64,000 nucleotides of DNA, from positions 36,357-100,356 of the forward strand of contig JAHZHL010000006.1 in NCBI GenBank assembly GCA_019420305.1, given 5' to 3'. Within the stretch, counting starts at the first letter, position 1. Every line of letters begins with the position of its first letter. Under the pieces are notes generated by a model. The model worked only from the letters and a program-made list of their open reading frames with translations. It was not told where the DNA came from and made no database searches. Below are positions 33,562-42,407 of the stretch, in pieces. Origin of the DNA: Bacillota bacterium (lineage in GTDB: Bacteria > Bacillota > Clostridia > Peptostreptococcales > Anaerovoracaceae). The position numbers and the translations under genes are program-made.

Positions 33562-34314
33562 CTAAAAAACAGTTGCCGCAATTTTTTCCTCCTGTCCCTC
33601 CAAACCCGCGCTTCTGGCCGGATACAGTTGTTCACAGGCTCTCAACGCATTCATAAGCCGGTCATACTCTTCTGTGTCTCGATACGCTTTTATTACCTTC
33701 TTCTGAAATCGCTGCCAGTATCGATCCCAGTTGAGGATCTCTTCATCGGTCAACGCGCCCCGCATGTAAAAATCCTGTATTTCCGCCGCTAAATCCTCAA
33801 TTATAAAATTCTGTCGGTACAGATTCATATCAGCCCGCATCGATGATTCTAAAGAGATTCCTTCTTTTTCGTAATACGCTTCAACCTGCGCTATATTATC
33901 CGCGCCTTTTATATCCGCTAGATACGTTTCTAGCCTTTTCTCCGCGTCTTCTTTTGTCAGTACAATTCCCCTTTTCTTTGCGTACCACTCCAGCGCCGCC
34001 CGTCTGACCATCCAGGCCTTTGCGACTTTTACCGCTTCCGGCTTTGCGGTTTTCCGCACGCGTTCCATTGCCACACCCGCAAAAAATGTCGGGTACAGAC
34101 TGTCTTCACCGGTCTGCTCCCGCAGTTTGATTTTCTGAGCGTCAATTTTCGCCTGCAGTTCCATTATCGCCTCACCTTTCGCTTCCATCGCCTCGCGAAG
34201 CCAGACGGAATCCGTCACGTTCCGCTTCGCACCGCCCTGTACGCATCCGGTGAACAACAGAACAATCATAGCCAGAACGCAATATATGACACAAAATTGA
34301 TTTTTTTTAAGCAT
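33562..34314 (-). CDS. Putative lipoprotein, SurA-N-like helical domain
   Basis: 250 residues. Lipoprotein signal LKKNQFCVIYCVLAMIVLLF then TGCVQGG (Cys lipidated). The rest is almost all helix: MEAKGEAIMELQAKIDAQKI, ARRAALEWYAKKRGIVLTKE, DAEKRLETYLADIKG, YYEKEGISLESSMRADMNLY, reminiscent of the SurA/trigger-factor N-terminal chaperone domain, without a rotamase domain. ATG 34314 is chosen with AAGGAG upstream. Divergent from cwlJ-gerQ; a spore or envelope role is possible but not shown. Confidence 0.65.
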   Translation of the reverse strand: MLKKNQFCVIYCVLAMIVLLFTGCVQGGAKRNVTDSVWLREAMEAKGEAIMELQAKIDAQKIKLREQTGEDSLYPTFFAGVAMERVRKTAKPEAVKVAKAWMVRRAALEWYAKKRGIVLTKEDAEKRLETYLADIKGADNIAQVEAYYEKEGISLESSMRADMNLYRQNFIIEDLAAEIQDFYMRGALTDEEILNWDRYWQRFQKKVIKAYRDTEEYDRLMNALRACEQLYPARSAGLEGQEEKIAATVF

Positions 34315-34400
34315 TGTGATAAGCTCCTTCCCTTTCACACATAACACGAACTATGGATAGTATAACACAAAAAGGCGACAGACACCATGTCCGGACTGTC

Positions 34401-34427
34401 ACAGAAAAATTTCCCGCGCATATACTA
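34401..34427 (+). promoter_or_regulatory. Candidate mother-cell sporulation promoter of cwlJ-gerQ
   Basis: CATATACTA (34419-34427) fits the sigma-K -10 CATANNNTA, with AC 16 bp upstream; it is also near the sigma-E -10. Fits the expected late mother-cell timing of the two coat genes. Confidence 0.45.
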
Positions 34428-34457
34428 CCATAGCTATCAAAAGCAGAGGTGAAGCTT

Positions 34458-34901
34458 ATGTCACTAGATACCCGTGAGCTGTTTGCGCGGCTCATTCAAT
34501 GTGAGGCAGGAGGCGAGGGGGATGATGGCATGCGGGCAGTCGCGACCGTCATTATGAACCGGGCGACCATTGACTATGGCGAGTTTGCCCGCGTCAACCA
34601 GGGCGGCGATATCCGGAAGGTTATTGAACAGCCTGGCCAGTTTGTTTGTATGCGGGAAACGGTGGGAGGCCGCTACAATCCCCAAAACGTCTACAATATG
34701 ACTCCAACTGACGTCCATTATGACATTGTAGATTGGGCCATGGCCGGCGGGCGGCTGCCGGGGATTGACCATTCCCTCTTTTTCTTTAATCCTTACAGTA
34801 GCTCCTGCCCGCCTTATTTTCCGACCAACGTAGGGGTCATACACAACAGAATCGGCGATCATTGTTTTTATATTCCTACGGTGCATTACGCGAATACTTA
34901 A
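34458..34901 (+). CDS. cwlJ: Spore cortex-lytic enzyme, CwlJ-like cell wall hydrolase
   Basis: 147 residues consisting only of the SleB/CwlJ hydrolase domain (Hydrolase_2): LFARLIQCEAGGEGDDGMRA with the catalytic Glu, VATVIMNRA, and HSLFFFNPYSSSCPPYF near the C terminus. Absence of a signal peptide and of a peptidoglycan-binding domain and the length near 142 residues are as in CwlJ, which sits in the coat and degrades cortex during germination. The next gene is gerQ-like, the known CwlJ partner. ATG 34458 follows GAGGTG. Confidence 0.82.
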   Translation: MSLDTRELFARLIQCEAGGEGDDGMRAVATVIMNRATIDYGEFARVNQGGDIRKVIEQPGQFVCMRETVGGRYNPQNVYNMTPTDVHYDIVDWAMAGGRLPGIDHSLFFFNPYSSSCPPYFPTNVGVIHNRIGDHCFYIPTVHYANT

Positions 34902-34918
34902 AAAGAGAGGTAACGATT

Positions 34919-35515
34919 ATGGCTTGTTGCGAAACGCCAATGATACGAATTGAGAAAATCAAAAAAAACCAGATTGTAAACCCCGGATCATCACCTTATA
35001 ACCAGATGCCGGTATCCAATCCCGGTTCCGGATCTCAGAATGCCGACCTGCTGCCTGTTCAGGATATGACACCGGTTGTTACGCCTGACGATGCCAGCGG
35101 CTCTGATGATATGACAGTAACAAATCCCGGAGGTTCCGGTCCTAATATGATTCCGGAAATTATTCCCAACGCGCCGACTTTCACAGTGCCGGCAAACCCG
35201 CTGCTTCCGGAAGGCTACCGGGAAGTCCTGGATTATAACTCCCTGCAGTATGTCAATGGATTTTTTCGGACTCAAATCGGCCACTATGTCCGTGTTGAAC
35301 AATTAATGGGCTCTAATACGATCGAGAACAAGGAAGGTTATCTGATCGGAGTCGGCATTAACTATATCCTCCTTCAGGAAATGCCGACCGGAAACATCCA
35401 GGTAATCGACGCGTACGGGATCAAAAGCATGTATGTTTACTACAATTTCGGAAATACCGCAGTTCCGGCTTCCATGGGAACGGATTCCGAACCGCCGCAG
35501 GCGGATGAAGATTGA
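34919..35515 (+). CDS. gerQ: GerQ-like spore coat protein
   Basis: 198 residues. The first 110 are low-complexity, rich in N/P/G/S/M (NPGSSPYNQMPVSNPGSGSQ). The C-terminal domain (about 110-185) reads YVNGFFRTQIGHYVRVEQLM, EGYLIGVGINYILLQEM, IQVIDAYGIKSMYVYYN, which follows the GerQ pattern of a compact beta domain ending in Y-rich strands. GerQ is needed for CwlJ to localise to the coat, and here it directly follows cwlJ (17 bp). No name is certain from family recall alone; context raises confidence. Confidence 0.68.
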   Translation: MACCETPMIRIEKIKKNQIVNPGSSPYNQMPVSNPGSGSQNADLLPVQDMTPVVTPDDASGSDDMTVTNPGGSGPNMIPEIIPNAPTFTVPANPLLPEGYREVLDYNSLQYVNGFFRTQIGHYVRVEQLMGSNTIENKEGYLIGVGINYILLQEMPTGNIQVIDAYGIKSMYVYYNFGNTAVPASMGTDSEPPQADED

Positions 35516-35548
35516 AAAAGCAGGATATCTCTCATGTCCTGCTTTTCT
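35516..35548 (+). terminator. Terminator after gerQ
   Basis: AAAAGCAGGA/TCCTGCTTTT stem (35516-35525/35537-35546) right after the stop codon. Confidence 0.85.
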
Positions 35549-35718
35549 CTGTGGCGGTACAGTGCCTTCATCAACTTGATGATTTCCCTGTGATTTCCGG
35601 TCAGCAGGATCTCCTTGTAGGCTCTCACTCTGTCGTCCTCATCCGCGATCCAGTTCGGATTCTCATCCGGCATCGCGTGGATTTCCTCCTCTGAAATCCA
35701 TTTCCGGGATTTCCCCTT
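35540..35718 (-). pseudogene. Remnant of a CarD family transcription regulator (C-terminal fragment)
   Basis: In one minus-strand frame the translation ...KWISEEEIHAMPDENPNWI then ADEDDRVRAYKEILLTGNH and REIIKLMKALYRHREKQ matches the helical C-terminal part of CarD/CdnL regulators. An in-frame TAG at 35721 cuts off the N-terminal RNA-polymerase-binding domain, which is not found nearby, and after REKQ the frame runs into the gerQ terminator and antisense of gerQ. A decayed copy is more likely than a gene. The 80 bp between it and cbiC hold only weak hairpins. Confidence 0.55.
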
Positions 35719-35800
35719 CTATTTTACCACTTTTTAAAGGAGCAAGGTAAGTCTCAAATCTGAGAAACTTTATCTTTCATATTCTGTCCAGACAGGACCT

Positions 35801-36445
35801 TTAGTCTCTGCCGCCGCACTGATAGAGCAGCGCGTTACAGATGGCAGCGGCAATATTGCTGCCGCCCTTTCGTCCTCTGGCTACGATATAAGGCACATCG
35901 GTCTTGAGAATCAGCTCTTTGGACTCCACCACATTGACAAATCCCACCGGTACGCCGATGATCAGCGCCGGGCACAGTCTGCCCTCCTGAATCAGCTCGT
36001 AGAGGGTCACCAGCGCTGTCGGCGCGTTTCCAATGGCAAAGATCAGCGGTCCCGGAAGGGAGGCCGCTTTTTTCATACTGGCCGCGGCTCTCGTGGTTCC
36101 ATCTTTCCCTGCCGCTTCCCTCACATCCTCGTCCGCCATAAAGCAGCAGGCCTTTCCGCCAAACCGTTCCAGCGCCCGTTTATTGATCCCGGACCAGGCC
36201 ATATTGGTGTCCGTCACAATGGTTACGCCCTGCAGGATCGCTTCCATGGCAGTCTCCACCGCGCCCGGCGAAAACACCAGGTTTTCCAGATAGTCAAAAT
36301 CCGCGCTGGTATGAATGACCCTTTTCACAATCGGCTCTTCCAGAGGATCCAGCTTCACATCTCCCATTTCCCGAGAAATGATTTCAAAACTCCGCTTTTC
36401 AATATCCGCAGGCAGCACTTCCTGCAGCTTTACTTTTCCTTCCAT
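35801..36445 (-). CDS. cbiC: Cobalt-precorrin-8 methylmutase
   Basis: Moves the methyl group from C11 to C12, giving cobyrinic acid. 214 residues; family marks VKRVIHTSADFDYLENLVF with the catalytic His, VTDTNMAWSGINK, IFAIGNAPTALVTLYELI, VGVPVGFVNVVESKE-like GVPVGFVNVVESKELI, and ARGRKGGSNIAAAICNALL. ATG 36445 (GGAG 8 nt upstream) preferred over GTG 36472. Last gene of the cobalamin block. Confidence 0.93.
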   Translation of the reverse strand: MEGKVKLQEVLPADIEKRSFEIISREMGDVKLDPLEEPIVKRVIHTSADFDYLENLVFSPGAVETAMEAILQGVTIVTDTNMAWSGINKRALERFGGKACCFMADEDVREAAGKDGTTRAAASMKKAASLPGPLIFAIGNAPTALVTLYELIQEGRLCPALIIGVPVGFVNVVESKELILKTDVPYIVARGRKGGSNIAAAICNALLYQCGGRD

Positions 36446-36464
36446 TCCTGCTTCTCCTTTATCC

Positions 36465-37967
36465 TTATGCACCCTGCTCTACGATCCGGTACAGCAGATC
36501 CATATCCATATTCCTACGGATTCCATCGGCCAGAAGATCGTACTGTTGCTCTTTGTAAGCCGCCATATCCGTAGAAACCACATCTTCATCGCTAAGGCCC
36601 TTTGCCCGCAGCAGCGCTGAGATAATTGACTTCGCAACCTCTTCCCGGTCAAAGATCCCGTGAACATAGGAACCATAAACATTGCCGCTGTTCAGGCCGT
36701 CCGCCTTGGCAGGCGCTCCGTCCTCCGCGATATCCGCCAGCACATTCCCTTCCTCCAGGCTGGATGTGCCCATGTGAATCTCATATCCTTCGAAATCAAT
36801 TCCCGACAGGCCGGAGAAAATCCCCTCCACTCCGCGGAAGGTTCCGGTGACCCTGGTTCTTGTCTTTTCCTCTTCAAAGACCGTTACAGAGGGCAGCAGT
36901 CCAATGCCTGCCATCTCACCGCCATGTTCCACGCCGTGAGGATCCTTCAGTACTCTTCCCAGCATCTGATAACCGCCGCAGATGCCAAATATCGGCTTTC
37001 CGGCCGCCGCGTGTTTATGAATACAGCTTTCCAGTCCATTCTGCCGCATCCATAACAGATCGGCCATGGTGTTTTTCGTACCCGGCAGCAGAATCAAATC
37101 CGGATCCCCTAAAGCTACCGCGGAATCCACATACCGCACCGTCACCCCCGGCATGGATTCCAGCACATTGAAATCCGTAAAATTGGAAATTCTCGGTACC
37201 CGGATGACCGCCAGATCCACAAGCCCTGCCTCCCCTTTGCGGGTGAACCGTTCTGTCAGACTGTCCTCGTCATCAATATCCAGATGCATATAGGGAATCA
37301 CGCCGGCAACCGGCTTTTGAATGATTTCCGAAAGCTGATCGAGGCCCGGCTGCAGAATGGATCGGTCGCCCCGGAATTTGTTGATCAGAATTCCCTTTAC
37401 CAGATCCCGCTCTTCCGGCTCAAGGAGCTGCATCGTTCCCACAATGGAAGCGAATACGCCGCCCCGGTCAATGTCGCCCACCAGCAGAACCGGCGCCTTC
37501 GCCAGCTTTGCCATGTACATGTTCACAATATCATTTTCCTTAAGATTGATTTCCGCCGGGCTTCCCGCTCCTTCCAGAACGATAATATCATGCTCCGCCG
37601 CCAGCTTGTCGTAGGAATCCTTTACTGCCGCTACCAAATCCCGCTTCCGCTTATAATAATCGGCGGCGCTCAGATTATCCATAACCTCGCCGTTTACAAT
37701 TACCTGCGAGCTGGTGTCGTTGGTAGGCTTTAAGAGAATCGGGTTCATCAGAACGGAAGGCTCCACTCCGGCGGCTTCCGCCTGGGTGACCTGAGCTCGT
37801 CCCATTTCCAGACCTTCTCTTGTGATAAAGGAATTGAGCGCCATATTCTGCGCTTTAAAAGGCGCCACTTTGTAACCGTCCTGCTTGAAAATCCTGCACA
37901 ATCCGGCTGCCACAAGGCTTTTCCCCGCATTGGACATGGTTCCCTGAATCATAATTGCTTTTGCCAT
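36465..37967 (-). CDS. cbiP: Cobyric acid synthase
   Basis: ATP- and glutamine-dependent amidase adding four amide groups (b, d, e, g) to adenosylcobyrinic a,c-diamide. 500 residues: N-terminal dethiobiotin synthetase-like P-loop domain (KAIMIQGTMSNAGKSLVAAG, VLEGAGSPAEINL) and C-terminal class I glutamine amidotransferase-like domain with nucleophile Cys in PIFGICGGYQMLGR and the His in YGSYVHGIFD. Overlaps cobD at its start by 19 bp. Confidence 0.95.
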   Translation of the reverse strand: MAKAIMIQGTMSNAGKSLVAAGLCRIFKQDGYKVAPFKAQNMALNSFITREGLEMGRAQVTQAEAAGVEPSVLMNPILLKPTNDTSSQVIVNGEVMDNLSAADYYKRKRDLVAAVKDSYDKLAAEHDIIVLEGAGSPAEINLKENDIVNMYMAKLAKAPVLLVGDIDRGGVFASIVGTMQLLEPEERDLVKGILINKFRGDRSILQPGLDQLSEIIQKPVAGVIPYMHLDIDDEDSLTERFTRKGEAGLVDLAVIRVPRISNFTDFNVLESMPGVTVRYVDSAVALGDPDLILLPGTKNTMADLLWMRQNGLESCIHKHAAAGKPIFGICGGYQMLGRVLKDPHGVEHGGEMAGIGLLPSVTVFEEEKTRTRVTGTFRGVEGIFSGLSGIDFEGYEIHMGTSSLEEGNVLADIAEDGAPAKADGLNSGNVYGSYVHGIFDREEVAKSIISALLRAKGLSDEDVVSTDMAAYKEQQYDLLADGIRRNMDMDLLYRIVEQGA

Positions 37968-39052
37968 AATCGTTCCCTCCTGTTAAGCGCGCGTAATAAC
38001 CGCTCATTTTCTTTTTTTCCGCGCACCGCGATCCGGAAATAACCGGTTCCCAGTCCACGGTAATTGGCGCAGCTTCGAATCAGAATTCCCTCTTCCGCCA
38101 GATCTTCTGTAAACCGGGCCGCGTAGGCCGGATCGTTTCTATCCGGCAGGCGGAAGAAAATATAATTGGCCGCCGGCGGAAAAACCTGATAGCCCAGCTC
38201 CGAAAGTCCCTGTGCCAGCCGCTTTCTCTCCCGGAAAATAAGCTGTCTGGCTTCCTCAAGATAAGCGTCTTCCTTCAGCGCCGCCACTCCCGCTTCCTGG
38301 GCTAAAAGAGAAACGCTCCAGGGCTGTCCTGCCGCGGTTAGCCGCTCTAACAGCTTTCGATTTCCACAGATTCCATACCCCAGCCTAAGCCCCGGCATCG
38401 CGTAATTTTTCGTAAAGGCCCGCAGGATAAAAAGGCGCGTATACTCCGCGGTCCAGTCTTTCACCGTAACCGCCTGCGGATCGGTTACAAAATCAAGAAA
38501 ACATTCATCCACCACCACGAAGACGTTCTTTTTCTCACAGACATCCAGCACCTTTCTCAGAAAATCCCGCTCAATCAACCGCCCTGTAGGGTTGTTGGGA
38601 TTACACAAAAAGATCAGATCCAGATCCTCTGTAAGCTCGGAAAGAAACCCTTCGCCCAAGGCAAATCCGTTTTCCTCACAAAGGGCATGGATTCCCACGC
38701 CGCATCCGGCTGACCGCAGCGCCTGCTCATATTCGGCGAAGGTCGGCGCGGGAATCAGGGCATTTTCCGGCTTTATTGCCGCGGTCAGGCGGAAAATCAG
38801 ATCTGCCGCTCCGTTTCCGAAAATCAGTCGTTCTTCCGGCACGCCCTCTTTCTCCGCGACTGCCCGCGCCAGTCTCCTGCACAGAGGGTCCGGATAATGA
38901 TCGCAGTCATCGAGGACTTTGCCAATGGCCCGCTTTACTCCTTCCGGCATCCCCAGAGGGTTGATATTCGCCGAATAATCAAGAATTTCTTCTTTTGCGG
39001 TACCCTTTTCCATGGCCGTATAGATATCGCCGCCGTGTACCAGTTTTGTCAT
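37949..39052 (-). CDS. cobD: Threonine-phosphate decarboxylase
   Basis: PLP enzyme giving (R)-1-amino-2-propanol O-2-phosphate for the aminopropanol arm. 367 residues, aminotransferase fold: LDYSANINPLGMPEGVKRAI, FGNGAADLIFRL, LCNPNNPTGRLI, FVVVDECFLDFV, and the PLP Lys in LRAFTKNYAMPGLRLGYG. ATG 39052 overlaps the cbiB stop (ATGA). Substrate threonine phosphate would be made by an unlinked PduX-type kinase, not seen here. Confidence 0.9.
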   Translation of the reverse strand: MTKLVHGGDIYTAMEKGTAKEEILDYSANINPLGMPEGVKRAIGKVLDDCDHYPDPLCRRLARAVAEKEGVPEERLIFGNGAADLIFRLTAAIKPENALIPAPTFAEYEQALRSAGCGVGIHALCEENGFALGEGFLSELTEDLDLIFLCNPNNPTGRLIERDFLRKVLDVCEKKNVFVVVDECFLDFVTDPQAVTVKDWTAEYTRLFILRAFTKNYAMPGLRLGYGICGNRKLLERLTAAGQPWSVSLLAQEAGVAALKEDAYLEEARQLIFRERKRLAQGLSELGYQVFPPAANYIFFRLPDRNDPAYAARFTEDLAEEGILIRSCANYRGLGTGYFRIAVRGKKENERLLRALNRRERLWQKQL

Positions 39053-40035
39053 ATGTATACTCCAATCATCAGATAGATTGCCGCTCTCAGAGTCAGAGAG
39101 ACAAGCAGGCACAGCGCTGCTGTCCCGTAAAGCAGCCGGTTGGCGGAAGCGATATCCTCATAGCGGATCGCCCTCAGCCGGTCGCCGATGGTCTTTTTCG
39201 GATACAATTTTCCAAAGTAGTAGGCATCCCCCGCAAGCTGGATATCCAGAGCTCCCGCGCAGACCGCCTCCGTCTGGGCACTGTTGGGGCTGGCGTGGTT
39301 GAACCGATCCCTGCGGAAGATCCGCCAGGCATTCCGGAAGTCCATTCCCAAAAGAGCGCTGGCTCCAATCATAAGAAATGCCGAAACCCGCGCCGGAATA
39401 AAATTGGCGGCGTCATCCAGTTTCGCGGAAAAGCGCCCGAAGAACAGATACACCTCATTCTTATACCCTACCATGGAATCCAGTGTATTGATTCCCTTGT
39501 ATAAAAAACCGAGAGGCGCGCCGCCGACCGCCATAAATAGAAGGGGCGCCACCGTACCGTCGGATGTATTTTCCGCTACTGTTTCGATGGCTGCCTTGGC
39601 CACCTGTTCCTCGCTGAGATGTTCGGTATCCCGACCTACAATCATAGAAACCTTCTGCCGCGCCCCCGCAAGACTCCCTCGTTTCAGTTCCTCGTAAACC
39701 TTCATACTCTCCGTTTTCAGAGACTTCACCGCCAGAATCTGATAGCACATCACCGTCTCCAGTCCAATGCCCAGCCACAGGTTCAGGCGATAGGCAAAAA
39801 ACAGAATCAGAAAAGATATCGCAAAAGAAAGGATTGGAATTCCGATTCCCAGCACAGTACCTGCCGCCAGCTGCCCTCTCTGTGTATCTGGAAAGGCTTT
39901 TCTGAGGAACCTTTCTCCTGTCTCAATCCCCTTTCCGATGAGACGGATAGGGTGGGGCAGAAAATAGGGATCGCCGATGAGAAGATCCAGAACAAACGCC
40001 AGCGCCAAAGGAGTCAGATAAAGCAGCAGGCTCAT
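39049..40035 (-). CDS. cbiB: Adenosylcobinamide-phosphate synthase
   Basis: Membrane amide-bond-forming enzyme linking cobyric acid to the aminopropanol phosphate. 328 residues with several membrane helices; marks LALAFVLDLLIGDPYFLPHP, IRLIGKGIETGERFLRK, AAIETVAENTSDGTVAPLLF, GFLYKGINTLDSMVGYKNE and SPNSAQTEAVCAGAL. Overlaps both neighbours by ATGA. Confidence 0.95.
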   Translation of the reverse strand: MSLLLYLTPLALAFVLDLLIGDPYFLPHPIRLIGKGIETGERFLRKAFPDTQRGQLAAGTVLGIGIPILSFAISFLILFFAYRLNLWLGIGLETVMCYQILAVKSLKTESMKVYEELKRGSLAGARQKVSMIVGRDTEHLSEEQVAKAAIETVAENTSDGTVAPLLFMAVGGAPLGFLYKGINTLDSMVGYKNEVYLFFGRFSAKLDDAANFIPARVSAFLMIGASALLGMDFRNAWRIFRRDRFNHASPNSAQTEAVCAGALDIQLAGDAYYFGKLYPKKTIGDRLRAIRYEDIASANRLLYGTAALCLLVSLTLRAAIYLMIGVYI

Positions 40036-41522
40036 CTCGCCAGCTCCTGTATCTTTTCCACCATACTGTCAATGGTGGCTTTTTCCGAAACCGCGACCTG
40101 CATTCCCCATTCCTTCGCCGCGGCAGCGGTCTGCTCTCCGATGCAGATCGCCTTTACTCCGGAAAAATCCGCGTCAGGGTTTTGTTTTACGAATCCCCGA
40201 ACCGTGGAAGCGCTGGTAAACGCCACCAGATCCACACTGTCATCATAGATGCCGGTCTGCTTTATCTCCCTGGTATCGTAAACCGCAATGTCATCAAAGG
40301 AAAGCCCCGCTTCCTTCAGAGGGCGGATTACATCTTCCGTGCCGATTTTCGCTCGTGGAATTAAAATCCGCTCTTGCCGCTTCACGGTCCGGGCCAGAAG
40401 TTCGCCCAAGGCTTTTCCGCTGTATACCTCCGGCATGAGATCTACAAAAATTCCCTGTTTTTCTACCGCTTTGGCAGTTCCCGTTCCGATCACCGCAAAA
40501 CGAATCCCCGCCAGGCTCCGGACATCCATCCGCCGCGCTTTCATAGCGCTGTAAAAGGTCTGGACGCCAGCCACACTGGTAAACACGATCCAGCTGTATT
40601 CGCCAATACGGTCAAGGGCTTCCTCAAGCCGCGTGTTTTCTTCAATAGGCGCTGTCTCAATGGCGGGCATCAGCGCCACCTCAGCCCCCAGCTCAGCCAG
40701 CTTTTCCGCTAGCGCGGAACTGCGGTCTTTCGGTCTTGTCACCGCGATTTTCATAGTTCCCAGCGGGCGATCCTCCGCCCAGTGGAACTCTTCCGACAAG
40801 GCGCAGACTTCGCCCACAACGATAATAGCCGGTGGCTTCAGTCCCGCCGCTTTCGCGTCTTCAGGGAGACTCGCCAGAGTGGACACCACCCGTCTCTGAT
40901 GGGCGGTGGTTCCCCGCTCTAAAAGGGCAGCCGGCATATCGGCCCGCATCCCGGCATCCAAAAGGCCCTTGCAAATCTTAGGCATGGCGGTCACGCCCAT
41001 AAGAAAGACCATCGTTCCTCCCACTTTGACCAGAGCTTCGTAATCGACTTCCGCTTCTTCGGACTTTTTGGTATGTCCGGTAATAATATGAAGAGAGGAA
41101 CAGCAGTCTCTGTGGGTAACCGGAATTCCATTATAGGCAGGTACCGATACAGCCGAAGTAATTCCCGGCACGATCTCAAAGGGGATCTGATGCTCGCAGA
41201 GAAGCTCCAGCTCTTCTCCGCCCCGGCCAAATACAAAAGGATCGCCGCCTTTCAGGCGCACAACCCGGTTTCCCGCAAGGGCTTCTTCCAGAAGAATCCG
41301 GTTAATCTCATGCTGGGGAATGGGATGGTGTCCCGCTGTTTTCCCCACGGAAATTTTCCGCACATGGCCCGGGATCATCGCCATAACGCCCTGTCCCACC
41401 AGCTTGTCGTAAACGACCACATCGGCCTTTTCCAGAACGGCTTTTCCCTTTAAGGTAAACAGCCCCGCGTCCGAAGGGCCTGCCCCTACCAGCCAGACTT
41501 TTCCTTTATTCTGCTTGCTCAT
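40032..41522 (-). CDS. Fused uroporphyrinogen-III C-methyltransferase / uroporphyrinogen-III synthase
   Basis: 496 residues joining two steps. The N-terminal SAM-dependent methyltransferase (1-245; VWLVGAGPSDAGLFTLKGKA, VVYDKLVGQGVMAMIP, VVRLKGGDPFVFGRGGEE, VPAYNGIPVTHRDCCSSLHI) makes precorrin-2. The C-terminal HemD domain (about 250-496; IAVTRPKDRSSALAEKLAEL, YSWIVFTSVAGVQTFYSAM, FAVIGTGTAKAVEKQGI, SASTVRGFV) closes the ring. CobA-HemD fusions are common in Clostridia. Start ATG follows the hemC stop without gap. Confidence 0.95.
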   Translation of the reverse strand: MSKQNKGKVWLVGAGPSDAGLFTLKGKAVLEKADVVVYDKLVGQGVMAMIPGHVRKISVGKTAGHHPIPQHEINRILLEEALAGNRVVRLKGGDPFVFGRGGEELELLCEHQIPFEIVPGITSAVSVPAYNGIPVTHRDCCSSLHIITGHTKKSEEAEVDYEALVKVGGTMVFLMGVTAMPKICKGLLDAGMRADMPAALLERGTTAHQRRVVSTLASLPEDAKAAGLKPPAIIVVGEVCALSEEFHWAEDRPLGTMKIAVTRPKDRSSALAEKLAELGAEVALMPAIETAPIEENTRLEEALDRIGEYSWIVFTSVAGVQTFYSAMKARRMDVRSLAGIRFAVIGTGTAKAVEKQGIFVDLMPEVYSGKALGELLARTVKRQERILIPRAKIGTEDVIRPLKEAGLSFDDIAVYDTREIKQTGIYDDSVDLVAFTSASTVRGFVKQNPDADFSGVKAICIGEQTAAAAKEWGMQVAVSEKATIDSMVEKIQELAR

Positions 41523-42407
41523 TTATGCTTCTCCCTTCAACTGCTTTGCCAGAGTAATGGCAAGTTCTGCCGCGTCGCCTCGTTTTCCCTGAATCTGTCC
41601 TCTTTCACATATGCCAGTCCCCTCGTCACAGTAAAGTCCCCGAATTCGGATTTCATCCCCTTCGATTTCCGCGAAGGCTCCGATAGGCGCGCTGCAGCCG
41701 CCGTCCAGATAGGTCACAAAGGCTCTCTCCGCCGCTGCCTCTTCTCTGGCCCGCGGATCATCGATACAGGAAAGCCAGCTGTAATCTTCTCCCAGACGCC
41801 CTTGAACGACCATAATTCCCTGCCCTGCCGCGGGGATCATTTCATCTGGTGTAAATTCCCGGCTGACGCGATCATCCAGATCCAGCCGTTTCAATCCCGC
41901 GTAGGCCAGCACCAGGGCGCTGTACTCACCAGAATCCAGCTTGCTTAAACGGGTCTGCACGTTGCCGCGGACGCTTTTCTGTTCCATATCCGGATACAGA
42001 GCCGCCAGCTGAACATTTCTCCGGGGACTGGAGCTTCCAATGGGCTTTCCTTTCTCCATCTCTTTCCTCCCCTTGGGCAGCACCAGTACATCCGTAGGAC
42101 GCTCCCTCTTAGGGAATGCCAGAAGCGGCAGATCCTCCGAAACTTCCATGGGCATGTCTTTGAGGCTATGTACGGAAATATCGATTTCCCCTTCCCTCAG
42201 GGCCCGATCCAGTTCTTTCACAAAGAGGCCTTTGCCTCCGATTTTATCCAGGGTTTTATCCAGGATTTTATCTCCTGTAGTTTTCATCGTTACCAGTTCC
42301 AGCTCCAGCTCCGGATGATGGGCTTTAATCTGTTCCATCACCAGCTCCGACTGGATCACAGCCAGTTTGCTTTCTCTGCTGCCTACGATAATTTTCTTTT
42401 TACTCAT
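41523..42407 (-). CDS. hemC: Hydroxymethylbilane synthase (porphobilinogen deaminase)
   Basis: Joins four porphobilinogen units into hydroxymethylbilane. 294 residues: IIVGSRESKLAVIQSELVME, TTGDKILDKTLDKIGGKGLF, FVKELDRALREGEIDISVHS (catalytic Asp near), GSSPRRNVQLAALYPD, and the dipyrromethane-binding Cys in YLDGGCSAPIGAFA. Overlaps the end of the cbiJ-sirC gene by 8 bp. Confidence 0.95.
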   Translation of the reverse strand: MSKKKIIVGSRESKLAVIQSELVMEQIKAHHPELELELVTMKTTGDKILDKTLDKIGGKGLFVKELDRALREGEIDISVHSLKDMPMEVSEDLPLLAFPKRERPTDVLVLPKGRKEMEKGKPIGSSSPRRNVQLAALYPDMEQKSVRGNVQTRLSKLDSGEYSALVLAYAGLKRLDLDDRVSREFTPDEMIPAAGQGIMVVQGRLGEDYSWLSCIDDPRAREEAAAERAFVTYLDGGCSAPIGAFAEIEGDEIRIRGLYCDEGTGICERGQIQGKRGDAAELAITLAKQLKGEA

